A DNA stretch of 56,457 bases from [Leptolyngbya] sp. JSC-1 (GCA_000733415.1 KL662192.1:936287-992743); one strand, 5' to 3'. Positions 24,551-33,863 are shown, counted from the first letter of the stretch. Translations and numbers: made by a program. The notes: a model not told the origin generated them from the sequence alone.

Positions 24551-25342
24551 ATGACTAGCCATCTTTCTTCTGCTGCAGGGCAACCGCTGGAACCGGAAAG
24601 CCCTATTATCAACAATCCAATTGGCCCACCTCAGATTACGAGGCAGCTTTCAGAGAATGTGGTTTTAACCACAGTTGATGACCTCTACAACTGGGCGAAG
24701 ATGTCTAGTCTGTGGCCGTTGCTTTATGGTACGGCCTGCTGCTTTATCGAGTTTGCGGCTTTAATTGGCTCTCGCTTCGATTTTGATCGATTTGGTTTGC
24801 TTCCCCGGGCCAGTCCGCGCCAAGCAGATTTGATCATACTGGCTGGTACATTGAACATGAAAATGGCTCAGCCAACCCTGCGTCTGTATGAGCAAATGCC
24901 CGATCCAAAATATGTGATCGCGATGGGTGCTTGTATGATTACAGGCGGTATGTTCAGCATGGATTCGCCCACGGCAATTCGGGGTGCAGACAAAATTCTG
25001 CCCATCGATGTGTACATTCCTGGCTGCCCACCGCGCCCGGAAGCTATTATCGATGGCATTACTAAACTGCGCAAAAAGATTGCCAATGAGTCGCTTCAGG
25101 AACGAGGCTTTAAGGGGCAAACCCATCGCTACTACACGATTAGTCACAATCTAAAGCCAGTTCCTGCCGTCCATACAGGAGCCTATCTGCGCTCGGCTGA
25201 CCGATACAAGCCACCTGCGGCTGTCGCTGAGGCCATTGGCATGCCCATTCCTCCGGCGCTGGCAACCGAACCTCAAAAGGAAATTTCTCTAGTCGATTCC
25301 CAAACTGAAGCTCGGCTTGAGAAGGAAGGCACGGTGGAATAG
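24551..25342 (+). CDS. ndhK: NAD(P)H-quinone oxidoreductase subunit K
   Basis: Peripheral-arm subunit of the thylakoid NDH-1 complex, which moves electrons from ferredoxin to plastoquinone. The 263-residue product has all four cluster N2 ligands: the Cys63-Cys64 pair in GTACCFIEF, Cys128 in GACMITGG, Cys159 in PGCPPRPEAI. Highly conserved blocks RFDFDRFGLLPR and SPRQADL are present. The C-terminus carries an extra acidic tail past IPPALATEPQKE. In most cyanobacteria ndhK sits between ndhC and ndhJ; here neither is adjacent, and genes for a DUF4383 protein and an Hlip follow instead. It may be a second, stress-related copy. The start has only a weak, distant SD. Confidence 0.95.
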   Translation: MTSHLSSAAGQPLEPESPIINNPIGPPQITRQLSENVVLTTVDDLYNWAKMSSLWPLLYGTACCFIEFAALIGSRFDFDRFGLLPRASPRQADLIILAGTLNMKMAQPTLRLYEQMPDPKYVIAMGACMITGGMFSMDSPTAIRGADKILPIDVYIPGCPPRPEAIIDGITKLRKKIANESLQERGFKGQTHRYYTISHNLKPVPAVHTGAYLRSADRYKPPAAVAEAIGMPIPPALATEPQKEISLVDSQTEARLEKEGTVE

Positions 25343-25407
25343 CAACTTGTAAAACTACAAACAAGATTACAAAGAAACAAACCCATTCGGTTAGGAGGTT
25401 AAACGCA

Positions 25408-25854
25408 ATGCAATCATCTGAAGCGATGACAATTCGCTACTGTTCGTTAGGACTTGGTATTCTGTTTTTGCTGCTTGGTATTGCTGGGTTCATGCCTAAT
25501 CTCACCACTGGCCCCCTCAGTGCTTTTCCTGGTCCGGGATATGGGTATGTGCTGGGATTGTTCCCGACCAACTATTTCCACAATGCAATTGGTATCCTGG
25601 TTGGTTTGTGGGGAATTGCTGGTTTTACCAGTTTGGGTGGAGCAATTGCCTTTAACCAAGCCTTTGCTATCATCTACGCGATTCAGGCTATTTTCGGTTT
25701 GTTTCCCTTTACAAAAACCTTGTTTGGCATCATGCCGTTGTTTGGCAATAACATCTGGTTGAGTCTCTTAACGGCTGCCATTGCTTATTACTTTGGCTTT
25801 GTTAAACCAGGTCTGTTAACCAAAGAAACTGGATTTTCGGCCAATTTGCGCTAG
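25408..25854 (+). CDS. DUF4383-type four-helix membrane protein
   Basis: A 148-residue integral membrane protein with four predicted helices (about residues 10-30, 55-75, 80-100, 115-135). The motif FHNAIGILVGLWGI after the first loop is typical of DUF4383. A consensus SD (AGGAGG) lies 10 bp before the ATG, suggesting high translation. Function is unknown. It sits 65 bp after ndhK and 78 bp before an Hlip gene, all on the plus strand, which points to one stress-responsive transcript. Confidence 0.8.
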   Translation: MQSSEAMTIRYCSLGLGILFLLLGIAGFMPNLTTGPLSAFPGPGYGYVLGLFPTNYFHNAIGILVGLWGIAGFTSLGGAIAFNQAFAIIYAIQAIFGLFPFTKTLFGIMPLFGNNIWLSLLTAAIAYYFGFVKPGLLTKETGFSANLR

Positions 25855-25932
25855 AGATTCAGAATCCGTAAACTGAAAGTTCAAGACGTTGACCAGCAGT
25901 ATATCTACGAGAATGTGATTGGAGAGTGAACT

Positions 25933-26217
25933 ATGCAGGCTGATGCAGATAAAACCGCTGAGAACACAGTCGAACAGGTGGAGCAGGCGGCTACAGAAAT
26001 CAATCAGGAGATTAATCGATCAATTGAGCAGGTCAGTGGAGCACTACCTCTAACGCCAGCCTACAACGGAATTGACCGTAACGCTTGGATTTTTGGTTGG
26101 AATCCCCAACAGGAACTCTGGAACGGGCGTTTGGCAATGCTGGGTTTTATTGCCTATCTACTTTGGGATTTGGCTGGCTACAGTGTAGTTCGCGATGTGT
26201 TGCATCTGATGCGCTAA
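25933..26217 (+). CDS. High-light-inducible protein (CAB/ELIP/HLIP family)
   Basis: A 94-residue single-helix relative of plant light-harvesting proteins. Residues 61-72 (ELWNGRLAMLGF) form the chlorophyll-binding core E-x-x-N-x-R-x-A-M-x-G, followed by the rest of one thylakoid helix. Hlips bind chlorophyll and carotenoid and protect photosystem assembly under light stress. The N-terminal 40 residues are a charged Glu/Gln-rich extension, longer than in minimal Hlips. GGAG lies 8 bp before the ATG. It follows the DUF4383 gene, likely in the same transcript. Confidence 0.9.
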   Translation: MQADADKTAENTVEQVEQAATEINQEINRSIEQVSGALPLTPAYNGIDRNAWIFGWNPQQELWNGRLAMLGFIAYLLWDLAGYSVVRDVLHLMR

Positions 26218-26327
26218 TTGATGCTGATACAGCGATGCTAATACAGTGGATGTGACTCATACGCACAAACGCGACGGCTTCCTCTTCCTGTAAGGGGGAG
26301 CTTTAATTGTGTATGTTGCATGATGCG

Positions 26328-26729
26328 TCAGTTAGAGTTGCTATGATACTCAACCAAATTACTAATCACAGCTACAAAATCATCGAGGTCGAGCGGCTTA
26401 GCGAGACAGCGATCAAATCCGGCTATTAAGGCATCACGGCTGCCACCTTCTTCCATAACCGCCGTAACAGCAACCGCAGGAATAGATTTTCGCCTCAAGG
26501 TTCTTACCTTACCAATCAGCGAGTATCCATCCTCTCCTGGCATGGCAATATCACTAACCAGCACATCTGGCTTAAATTGCTTCATCACTTCAAGGGCATG
26601 ACGCACCGAAAATGCAGTTTTCACTTCTGCTGCATGGGATTCCAGCACAAGCGACATCAGTTCACAGGAGTCGTGGTCATCGTCTACAACTAATACTCTT
26701 AAGCCTTGGAGCGTTGGAGGAGTAACCAT
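26328..26729 (-). CDS. Single-domain response regulator
   Basis: A 133-residue receiver domain alone. The acidic pocket is Asp16-Asp17-Asp18, the phospho-acceptor Asp60 in VSDIAMPGEDGY, the switch Thr in AVTAVM, and the Lys in CLAKPLD. It has no output domain, so it would act by protein contact or phosphorelay. It lies 475 bp downstream of a hybrid kinase gene on the same strand, with a MITE-like element between, so pairing with that kinase is only possible. Confidence 0.9.
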   Translation of the reverse strand: MVTPPTLQGLRVLVVDDDHDSCELMSLVLESHAAEVKTAFSVRHALEVMKQFKPDVLVSDIAMPGEDGYSLIGKVRTLRRKSIPAVAVTAVMEEGGSRDALIAGFDRCLAKPLDLDDFVAVISNLVEYHSNSN

Positions 26730-26878
26730 GCTTGCGGTTCATAAGTAAGCCTGCAAATGTTGAATTTGGTTCTTGGTTAAGAGAACGGTATGTAAATTAG
26801 GGAATCAGAAGATAGGAAGCGGAAGCCATTGGCTAATCTGGTCATGGATGACCAGCAACGTCTAAAGTCGCCACCCTG

Positions 26879-26990
26879 TACAGCGTTTTCCACTCTGTGA
26901 GGTAGAGGGAGTGTGAGGGCGAAGCCCCCGCGCAGGGGCACTACCCCTGTACCCTGTTTTTCGTACTTCACTAGCCTGAAAAAAGCTGTA
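26879..26990 (-). mobile_element. MITE-like element, copy D
   Basis: A 112-bp copy inverted relative to A and B: TACAGCGTTTTCCAC at the left, CTGAAAAAAGCTGTA at the right. The core blocks GGGCGAAGCCCCC and GGGGCACTACCCC are kept. It lies between the receiver gene and the hybrid kinase gene. The 108-codon frame that crosses it is not a gene. Confidence 0.75.
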
Positions 26991-27203
26991 TCTATAGAGA
27001 TTTGTTGATTAAGGTTGACTTCTATATTGTTCTCAGAATTGGCTTTACAACTCAATCCGTCTTTAGGTAGAGAACTAGAGTTTTCACTTTGAAAAACGAA
27101 CAAGTGCGTTGATAGTTGTGGCTTCTTGATTGGTGAGTTTTTTGTAAAAATTTATACGGGTTGTATCTATGAGGAGTGTCGAACGGTAAATTCAAACCGC
27201 TTT

Positions 27204-29141
27204 TTATTTCAGCGGTAAATATACTTTAACTTTGGTTCCTATATCTTCTGCTGATTCAATGAAGAGTTTTCCCTGATGCGCTTCAACTATTCGTTTAACA
27301 ATCGCTAGCCCCAGACCATTGCCGTTAGCCTTAGTGGTAAAAAATGGCTTGGTTAATTTTGGTAGCACATCTGCTGGAATCGGTTTACCTGCATTGTGCA
27401 CCTGCATACAGAGGCGTTGGGGAGCGATTCTTTCTAGCGTAAGTGTTACAGTTTCGCCTGGATTGGTTGCTTCAAAGGCATTGCTGATTAGATTGATCAC
27501 AACCTGTTTTAGCTTATCTTTGTCAGCCATGACAATCGCAGGGGATAGGCTAGATTGAAATTGGAGTTGTTTCCCTTGAGCAGATGGCATTTCACGGAGA
27601 GCTGTCAGCATTTCGTTGATCATGCAGTTCAGCTCTAACTCGGAGGTTTCCAGAAGTTGTGGCTTAGCATAGAGGAGAATCTGATTCAGTAACCGTTGGA
27701 GCCGCTCGCCTTCTTCTAACGCCAGGTGCAGATAGTCTTGAAAGCGTTCGGTCAGGTTTAACCGCTGGAAGGCTTTTAACCCCATCAAAATAGTGGTAAG
27801 TGGGTTGCGGACCTCATGGACAATCATGGCTGCTAATTCGCCGATTTCGGCCAGTCGCTCCAAAGCCTGATCGGCCCGTTTTAGCACCGTAATATCGGTA
27901 GTAATAGCCAACAAGCAGGGTTCGTCCCCCAGATCGACTACTTCTGCCGAAACCAATCCTAAAAATGTTTGGCCTGACTTTTTGCGAAACTCAATCTCCA
28001 GATTAGAAACTGCTCGTTGGGTTTGCAGCAACTGGCTCATGGTAGCACGGTCTTCGGCCTTTACCCAGATGCCTAGCTCTAGAGCGCTTTTGCCAATCAG
28101 TTCTGAGCGGCTGTATCCCAGCATGCGTAGGTAACTATCGTTCACTTCAATGTAGCGACCATTGTTCAATGTGCTGATCGAAATTCCGCTGGGTGAAGAG
28201 CGAAAGGCGGTAGAGAATTTCTCCTGGGAAATCCGCATTGCCTCCTCGGCTCGCAACCGTTCCATCTCAGCTGCAGCACGAGCCGCAAAAATTTCTAACA
28301 AGGCGGTGTTGCGGGGTTCCGTTTCCATTGGCTTGTCATCTAGCACGGCCAAATGGCCCATCAGTTCTCCGGCTGTATCCAGCAAGGCAATACCCGAATA
28401 GCTGACGGCTTCCATCATCACGAGATCGGCTTCTTCTGGAAACAGAGACTGCAGCCGGTTTGGATAACACTGACAGCCCCTACTGTTAATTACCTGTTCA
28501 CAGGGTGTGCCATGCACATCATACTCAAAGCCTTCCCCAAACTCCTTGCCTTGCCAAAAAGCAATTGCCCGCAGATAGCCAGGACAATCCTCGACACATT
28601 CTGTAATGAATGCATAACGAGCTTCTAAAGCTTCGGCTAGAGAGCGAACCAGCGAATGAAAAAAATCCTTGCCTGTGACTGAAGCGGTACCTTCCACAAT
28701 CAAGCGCAAGGTTTGTTCGGAGCGCTGCCGTTCTTGCACCTCTGCCTGGAGTTGTTTGAGAATTTTGCCTCGCTCAATTGCATATCGTAATGCGCGTGAC
28801 AGCAGTTCTGGAGTGAGCTGACCTTTGACTAGATAATCTTGTGCTCCCTGGGCCAAGGCTTGGAGCCCCAACTGTTTGTTGTCAGTTTCGGTTAAGACTA
28901 CAATCGGCAGTGCTGGAACCAATCTGCGCAGACGAACCAACGCTGTCAACTCCTGGGCATCCTCCAGTGGCAGCGTCAGAAGTGCAACATCAAACTGAGT
29001 GCAGCTCAAATAGTCCATACCGGCTTCTAAACAGTTGACATGAGTAATCTGCCAGGACTGGCCATCTGCGCCCTCTAGCATTTTTACTAGCAGATTGGCA
29101 TCCGCCAAACTCTCTTCCAAAATCAGCAGCGGTATGGACAT
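27204..29141 (-). CDS. Hybrid sensor histidine kinase (pseudo-receiver, GAF, PAS, HisKA, HATPase)
   Basis: A 645-residue soluble kinase. Residues 1-130 are a receiver fold in which the phospho-acceptor Asp is replaced by Thr56 (DVALLTLPLED), so it is probably an unphosphorylated docking or sensing domain. A GAF domain (about 150-305, Cys-rich with SRGCQCYP) and a PAS domain (FSTAFRSSPSGISISTLNNG) follow. The kinase core has the H-box MIVHEVRNPLTTIL, N-box VINLISNAFEA and G-boxes with GNGLGLAIVKRIV. It probably phosphorylates a separate regulator such as the one at 26328. No membrane segment is present. Confidence 0.92.
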   Translation of the reverse strand: MSIPLLILEESLADANLLVKMLEGADGQSWQITHVNCLEAGMDYLSCTQFDVALLTLPLEDAQELTALVRLRRLVPALPIVVLTETDNKQLGLQALAQGAQDYLVKGQLTPELLSRALRYAIERGKILKQLQAEVQERQRSEQTLRLIVEGTASVTGKDFFHSLVRSLAEALEARYAFITECVEDCPGYLRAIAFWQGKEFGEGFEYDVHGTPCEQVINSRGCQCYPNRLQSLFPEEADLVMMEAVSYSGIALLDTAGELMGHLAVLDDKPMETEPRNTALLEIFAARAAAEMERLRAEEAMRISQEKFSTAFRSSPSGISISTLNNGRYIEVNDSYLRMLGYSRSELIGKSALELGIWVKAEDRATMSQLLQTQRAVSNLEIEFRKKSGQTFLGLVSAEVVDLGDEPCLLAITTDITVLKRADQALERLAEIGELAAMIVHEVRNPLTTILMGLKAFQRLNLTERFQDYLHLALEEGERLQRLLNQILLYAKPQLLETSELELNCMINEMLTALREMPSAQGKQLQFQSSLSPAIVMADKDKLKQVVINLISNAFEATNPGETVTLTLERIAPQRLCMQVHNAGKPIPADVLPKLTKPFFTTKANGNGLGLAIVKRIVEAHQGKLFIESAEDIGTKVKVYLPLK

Positions 29142-29402
29142 ATCCAGTATGCTAGTTTTTTAAGGCTCCTACAGAATGCACGATAAATATATCACTAATG
29201 GATGTGTTCAACGGGCGAATTGACAAAATTTCATGTGTCTATGATCAATTATTCCTGGGATTAGATGAAACCAAGCTTTTCTTTACTCTTTTTCCAGATT
29301 GTCTGCGATCAAATAGCTTTCTCAAATTCTAATATCCATTTCAACTGACTTAAATGAATCAAAAAATACAGAAGTAACACAATGTATGTCTTTAATCATC
29401 TG

Positions 29403-29504
29403 GCAGTTGAAACCGCGACTACACAAACGATGTCCGACGGCGCAGACTCCAGCCCACTCACTGGCATTGAACCTGCGCAAGTTTGGTTTGTGTAACTGCG
29501 CCTA
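29403..29504. repeat. Dispersed inverted-repeat element, family 2 copy 2
   Basis: Related to 23984-24108. It begins GCAGTTGAAACCGCGACTAC and ends with GTTTGGTTTGTGTAACTGCG. The two ends are inverses of each other over about 18 bp with few mismatches. The rest of the gene-free stretch 29142-29916 is AT-rich and I see nothing else in it except the hairpin at 29829-29910. Confidence 0.55.
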
Positions 29505-29828
29505 CCCTATGGAACGCTGCGCTAATGTCGCCAATCATCTTGCCTGGATTTGATGCTTATTTATTCGTTTACATTATTATTTTATTTATTGTGATGAATA
29601 TCAACTAGGTGCTACTCGTCTGATTTACGTGTGTTGTGCATTAGTAAGAAGATAAAATCTATACTTTTTCGGTAAATCTACATTTCGGTAAATAGATATA
29701 AATGTCGCGGTTAAATAATAAATCTGTTCAGCTTTTTATTTGCTTGTGGTCGCAAAAACCTACCCGGAAACTGTTGAAGTCTTTGAATTCCAAATCTCCG
29801 AGGTTTCCAGATAGGTGATAAAGAATAA

Positions 29829-29910
29829 GGATGTAGGATTAGACTGTAAATCGGTAATGGTGCGTGTGCCTAACACCAATGTCCTACTTGTTCACAAGAT
29901 GCCTACATCC
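29829..29910. repeat. Inverted repeat beyond the small exported protein gene
   Basis: GGATGTAGG at 29829-29837 and CCTACATCC at 29902-29910 are exact inverses; inside, TGGTG and CACCA can pair. It begins 6 bp past the stop of the minus-strand gene at 29917, so it may be a 3' end structure. Confidence 0.5.
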
Positions 29911-29916
29911 GGAAGA

Positions 29917-30240
29917 TTATCGATTCAACCGCTGTTCACGAGCTTCTCGAAACCGTTCGTTCAGGATCCTAACCATCTCATCGTGCATTCGATCCATGCG
30001 CTCGTTAATTTCCGCCATCATTGCTTGGCGCTCTTGCTCGAACATCTGATTGAGTTCATTGAGTAGTTGCTGATAGCCCTGCTCATCGGTTGGGTCAACC
30101 TGTTTGTTGATTATGGCTTGGGCTTTTTGCTCCAGAGATTGTGCCAAGGGTTGCTCAATCGCGGCAGATGGTAGGGCAAAGGCCGAAGATAGAGCGAGAA
30201 CCGATAAGCCAGCAAGCATAGCCTGTTTCATACGTTTCAC
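29917..30240 (-). CDS. Small exported helical protein, unrecognised
   Basis: A 107-residue product with a Sec signal peptide (hydrophobic LAGLSVLALSSAFALPSAA, cleavage likely after SAA). The mature ~80 residues are almost wholly charged helix, rich in Glu, Arg, Gln and Met, suggesting a coiled coil. The GTG at 30240 is chosen over an ATG nine bases later because AAGGAG lies 8 bp before the GTG and 17 bp before the ATG. It resembles small periplasmic helical proteins in general layout, but I cannot assign it to a family. Confidence 0.7.
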   Translation of the reverse strand: MKRMKQAMLAGLSVLALSSAFALPSAAIEQPLAQSLEQKAQAIINKQVDPTDEQGYQQLLNELNQMFEQERQAMMAEINERMDRMHDEMVRILNERFREAREQRLNR

Positions 30241-30428
30241 GATTGTGACTCCTTATTGAGGCAAATTGAGATGAACTGAGAGCATGAGTGATTGACTTCA
30301 CTTGAACTCTTCACTTGGACTAATGTTCATCATCTGCTTCAATACTGAGTTGCCGCTAATTGCTATATAAAAATTCTCTGGAGATTTAATGAGAGGACGA
30401 TTAATCTATTCGAGCGAATCAGGTTAGA

Positions 30429-33400
30429 TCAGCTCATTTTGAGCAGGGTTTTGAGGGTGGACAGTAAATCTTGCTCTAAGTAAGGTTTGGTGAAATAGGC
30501 CGTAGCACCCAGCTGCATGGCTAGCCAGCGGTGCTTCTCGTTGCTGCGGGAAGTCAGGATGACAGTGGGGATATCTGTTAAATCAGAGGATTGACGGCGA
30601 TGGTTGAGGAATTCAAAGCCGTTCATATTTGGCATTTCAATATCGCAGAGAATTAACTGTACAGATGGGTTTTGCTGAAGCTGACTCAGGGCTTCTTGTC
30701 CATCCTGGGCCTGCACCACTCGGAATCCTTCTCGTTCTAGGAATAGGGCTAGCGTTCGTCGCAGGGTCACCGCATCATCGACTACCAGAATCGTAGGTGC
30801 TTGTATGGTTGGCAGCAGGCTGGGAGATTGATTATACGAGGCTTGACGAACTTCCAGTAAGGCATGCGTCGCGGCGGTGGGCAGGGAATCTGACGTTTGG
30901 AATGTGACTAGAGTTGCTACATCGATTACAGGAATGGGGCTACCGTCACCCAGGATTGTGCAGCCATAGACATAACTGGGAGGCGCGATCGCAGAACCAA
31001 ATGGTTTGATGATTAGCTCCTGCTCGGTGAGAATCCGGTCAACGGCTAGGGCAACGACCTGTGGTCCTTGGCGGAGAACAATGATGGGTGAAGTCCAGTC
31101 TTTGGGAGCCGGAAACGCCGAGAGCACGCGATTGGTGAAGGCAGTTGAAAGTGGGCAATTGTAGTGAAGCAGTTCGGTCAGGGAGTATAGCGGCAGGGAT
31201 TGCTCGCGCCAGGTTAGATAATGACCTGCCTCGACTTGCTGAATTTGCGTTGGTTGCGGAACTAGAATATCAACAATACCATCAGCTGGTAAAGCAAGAG
31301 GGATGGAACCAGCCAAACAAATGATCAGCTGAGTGATAGTTAGCGTTAATGGTAATGACAATGTAAAGGTTGTGCCTTCGCCAGGGATCGAGCTGACACT
31401 GACTGTCCCTCGAATTGCTTGTAGCTGAGAGCGAACCACATCTAAGCCAAACCCACGGCCCGATAATTCACTCACCTGAGTAGCCGTTGAAAAACCAGGC
31501 TGAAAAATTAGCTCCAATAGTTGCGCCTCTGGCGTAACCGCTAGCTGTTCGGCTGATAGCCACTTTAGCTCTAAGACCCGCTGGCGAATCCGGTCCAAAT
31601 TGAGTCCTTGTCCATCATCCTCAACTTCAATTACGGTTTGGTTTCCTTTATGAAAAGCGCGGATCTCAATCTGGCCCTGCTCTGGTTTTCCGTATTGTTG
31701 CCGCCGCTCTGTGGATTCAATACCGTGATCGAAAGCATTGCGGAGTAGATGCAGTAATGGGTCATAGAGCTTTTCTAAAATGGCCCGGTCAATTAGCACT
31801 TCTGCTCCGGTCAGTTTGAGGTTGACCGGCTTTTGGTAGGTAACCGAGAGATCGCGCAACACTCGAGGAAAGCGATTCAAAATTTCGCTCAGCGGCAACA
31901 TGCGTGCCCAAACTAGCTCATCTCGCAGTTGAGTCAGCATGGTTTGCTGCTGATCTAGGGTTTGATTGGACTGACGAGCAAACAGGGCAATGTCATCAAC
32001 TGATTCTTCGAGCTGTACTAAATCTTCCAAAATGGCTTGCAGCTCAGCATATCCGGTTCCATAGCGATCCATCTCCAGCGAATCAAACTCAATTGCTGCA
32101 TCTGAGACCATTGCTGCAGAAGACAGTAACCGATCACCTGAGCTAAAGCGCTCTTGAGACCCAATCCGACGAGATCGTTCTGGAGCGATCAGCAGCTGAT
32201 CCGATACACCTTGCAGCCGCCTGACTAGAGACTGGAAGCGAGCAAACCGACTGCGCAACTCCCGTAAAACTCGCTGCAACTGATCGTTTTGCAGCGCCAG
32301 ACTGCTGCGGTTAATTCCCAACTCGCCCACCAGATTGTTCATGCGCTCTAGCCGTTCTGAATCAACCCGTACTGTGAGAGCGGAAGCGGATCGGGCCGAT
32401 TGGATCGGGGTTAAGCGCCAGTTGGTGTTGGGTTGGGTTGCCTGATATGCCGAACGAGTGATAGATAACGTTGCCTCTTGCTGCTCAGTCAAGGTTGGCT
32501 GTGTCCAGTCAGGCGGACTGAATTCTAGATCAAACAAATTAGTATCGTCTGCTGTATCAGCGACTTCGGATGCTAATAGTCTTTCCTCTTCCAGTGCCGC
32601 TTCGATGAGCGTATCTGCCTCGATTAAAGTGTCTTCTAGACTCTCTTCGACTGAGATCGGGATCTGAGCCTCTTCAGCTTCTTCTATAATTGACTCTAAA
32701 GCGGTTGAATCCTCTTCTCCAATGTTTGTATCAGCCTCTACTGCCTCGTCAGTAACATCTAAATCTACTTGAGAGCTTTCTTGTTCCTCAAAGTCAAACA
32801 GCGATACGCCAAAAATATTTTCCAGTATCGGCAGCGCTGTTTTGATAGTTTCTTCTATTATTTCTTCTTCTGTGTCATCGCCTGTTTCTTGATAAATTTC
32901 TTGATAAATTTCTTGCTCTATTTCTTGCTCTATTTCTTGATCAGCCTCTTGCCCATAGACTGCTGGATCGAGTAGTTCCGTTTCCTGTAGAGATGGGCTT
33001 AGAGAGGGCAGGAATGAGGGAGGAGCCGCAAACGGAGGATTGGCATCAGGGCTGGCTGTAAATTCGGTTAAGGCGGCAGAAGGACCTATTCCCCCCATCC
33101 GATCGCCTGCGAGTACTGCCTGTCGGCTAGCTTCCAATTCACTCAGAGCGAGCTGGGCAATTTCGAGGGCATGGTCAGGATGGTGGGCGAGGGCTTGCTG
33201 AATGGCTTGGGCAACTGCGCCAAAATTGGGCAAATTCAATAGCTCAGCAAATCCGGCAAACACTTCTACCTGCACCTGAAGTTCACTGGCCAGATCATAC
33301 TCCTCAGGATGGTTAACGATTTGAGCTAGCTGTTCCAACCCTTGGGCTACATCTATCTCAAAAATGGAAAATACCAGATCCACACCCATCTCGCTAGAAC

Positions 33401-33836
33401 TGGGAATATAGCTGTCAGCTTGGGTGAGTGCATCGCCACAGTAGGACTCAATTTGACTGAAGACGGGTTCTGCGGCGGCTAGTGCTTGCCCGTGATCAAA
33501 AGAGCCAGTTGTGATCTGAGCAATCAACGGCAACCGTAAGCAGTCATACGCCTGGAGCAGCCAGTTTTCCAACTCCTGGTTGGCAGCTAATGTTTCGTTA
33601 TAGAGTGCCTTAAAAATGTTTTCTAAACGATGGGCTAAGGTAGCAATTGTGTCTAATCCAACGCTGGCGGCACCTCCCTTCAGGGAATGGGCGGCTCGCA
33701 TCAGGCTGTGAATTCTGGTGGTGCTATGGTCCTGGTGTAGGGTCAGTAACCCTGACTCAATCGCCTGTAATAGTTCAGGGGCCTCTTCAATAAAAAACTG
33801 ATAGGCTTGATCACGAATGTCAGGGTTAATTGCCAT
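30429..33836 (-). CDS. CheA-type hybrid histidine kinase (Hpt, CheA core, CheW, receiver); PixL/HmpE-like
   Basis: The 1135-residue chemotaxis kinase of the cluster. An N-terminal Hpt domain has the phosphorylated His50 in AAHSLKGGAASVG. A long acidic linker (about 300-470) includes EIEQ/EIYQ repeats. The dimerisation region starts near SERLERMNNLVGELG. The ATPase shows LRNAFDHGIES, EVEDDGQGLN and GRGFGLDVV. A CheW domain follows and a C-terminal receiver (LILCDIEMPNMNG) ends the protein. This layout matches PixL, HmpE and ChpA-type kinases that control type IV pili motility. It is last in the operon, 27 bp after the GAF-like gene. Confidence 0.93.
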   Translation of the reverse strand: MAINPDIRDQAYQFFIEEAPELLQAIESGLLTLHQDHSTTRIHSLMRAAHSLKGGAASVGLDTIATLAHRLENIFKALYNETLAANQELENWLLQAYDCLRLPLIAQITTGSFDHGQALAAAEPVFSQIESYCGDALTQADSYIPSSSEMGVDLVFSIFEIDVAQGLEQLAQIVNHPEEYDLASELQVQVEVFAGFAELLNLPNFGAVAQAIQQALAHHPDHALEIAQLALSELEASRQAVLAGDRMGGIGPSAALTEFTASPDANPPFAAPPSFLPSLSPSLQETELLDPAVYGQEADQEIEQEIEQEIYQEIYQETGDDTEEEIIEETIKTALPILENIFGVSLFDFEEQESSQVDLDVTDEAVEADTNIGEEDSTALESIIEEAEEAQIPISVEESLEDTLIEADTLIEAALEEERLLASEVADTADDTNLFDLEFSPPDWTQPTLTEQQEATLSITRSAYQATQPNTNWRLTPIQSARSASALTVRVDSERLERMNNLVGELGINRSSLALQNDQLQRVLRELRSRFARFQSLVRRLQGVSDQLLIAPERSRRIGSQERFSSGDRLLSSAAMVSDAAIEFDSLEMDRYGTGYAELQAILEDLVQLEESVDDIALFARQSNQTLDQQQTMLTQLRDELVWARMLPLSEILNRFPRVLRDLSVTYQKPVNLKLTGAEVLIDRAILEKLYDPLLHLLRNAFDHGIESTERRQQYGKPEQGQIEIRAFHKGNQTVIEVEDDGQGLNLDRIRQRVLELKWLSAEQLAVTPEAQLLELIFQPGFSTATQVSELSGRGFGLDVVRSQLQAIRGTVSVSSIPGEGTTFTLSLPLTLTITQLIICLAGSIPLALPADGIVDILVPQPTQIQQVEAGHYLTWREQSLPLYSLTELLHYNCPLSTAFTNRVLSAFPAPKDWTSPIIVLRQGPQVVALAVDRILTEQELIIKPFGSAIAPPSYVYGCTILGDGSPIPVIDVATLVTFQTSDSLPTAATHALLEVRQASYNQSPSLLPTIQAPTILVVDDAVTLRRTLALFLEREGFRVVQAQDGQEALSQLQQNPSVQLILCDIEMPNMNGFEFLNHRRQSSDLTDIPTVILTSRSNEKHRWLAMQLGATAYFTKPYLEQDLLSTLKTLLKMS
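32884..32943. repeat. In-frame 12-bp tandem repeat inside the CheA gene
   Basis: Five 12-bp units (ATTTCTTGATAA or ATTTCTTGCTCT and close variants on the plus strand) encode repeated Gln-Glu-Ile-Glu/Tyr on the minus strand within the acidic linker. The unit is a multiple of three, so length changes keep the frame. Confidence 0.85.
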
Positions 33837-33863
33837 AGCAGGTGATGAAGAACAATATACGAC

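Noticed and set aside
26777..27103. A 108-codon minus-strand frame
   Set aside because: Most of it is MITE-like copy D read through; composition is repeat-derived.
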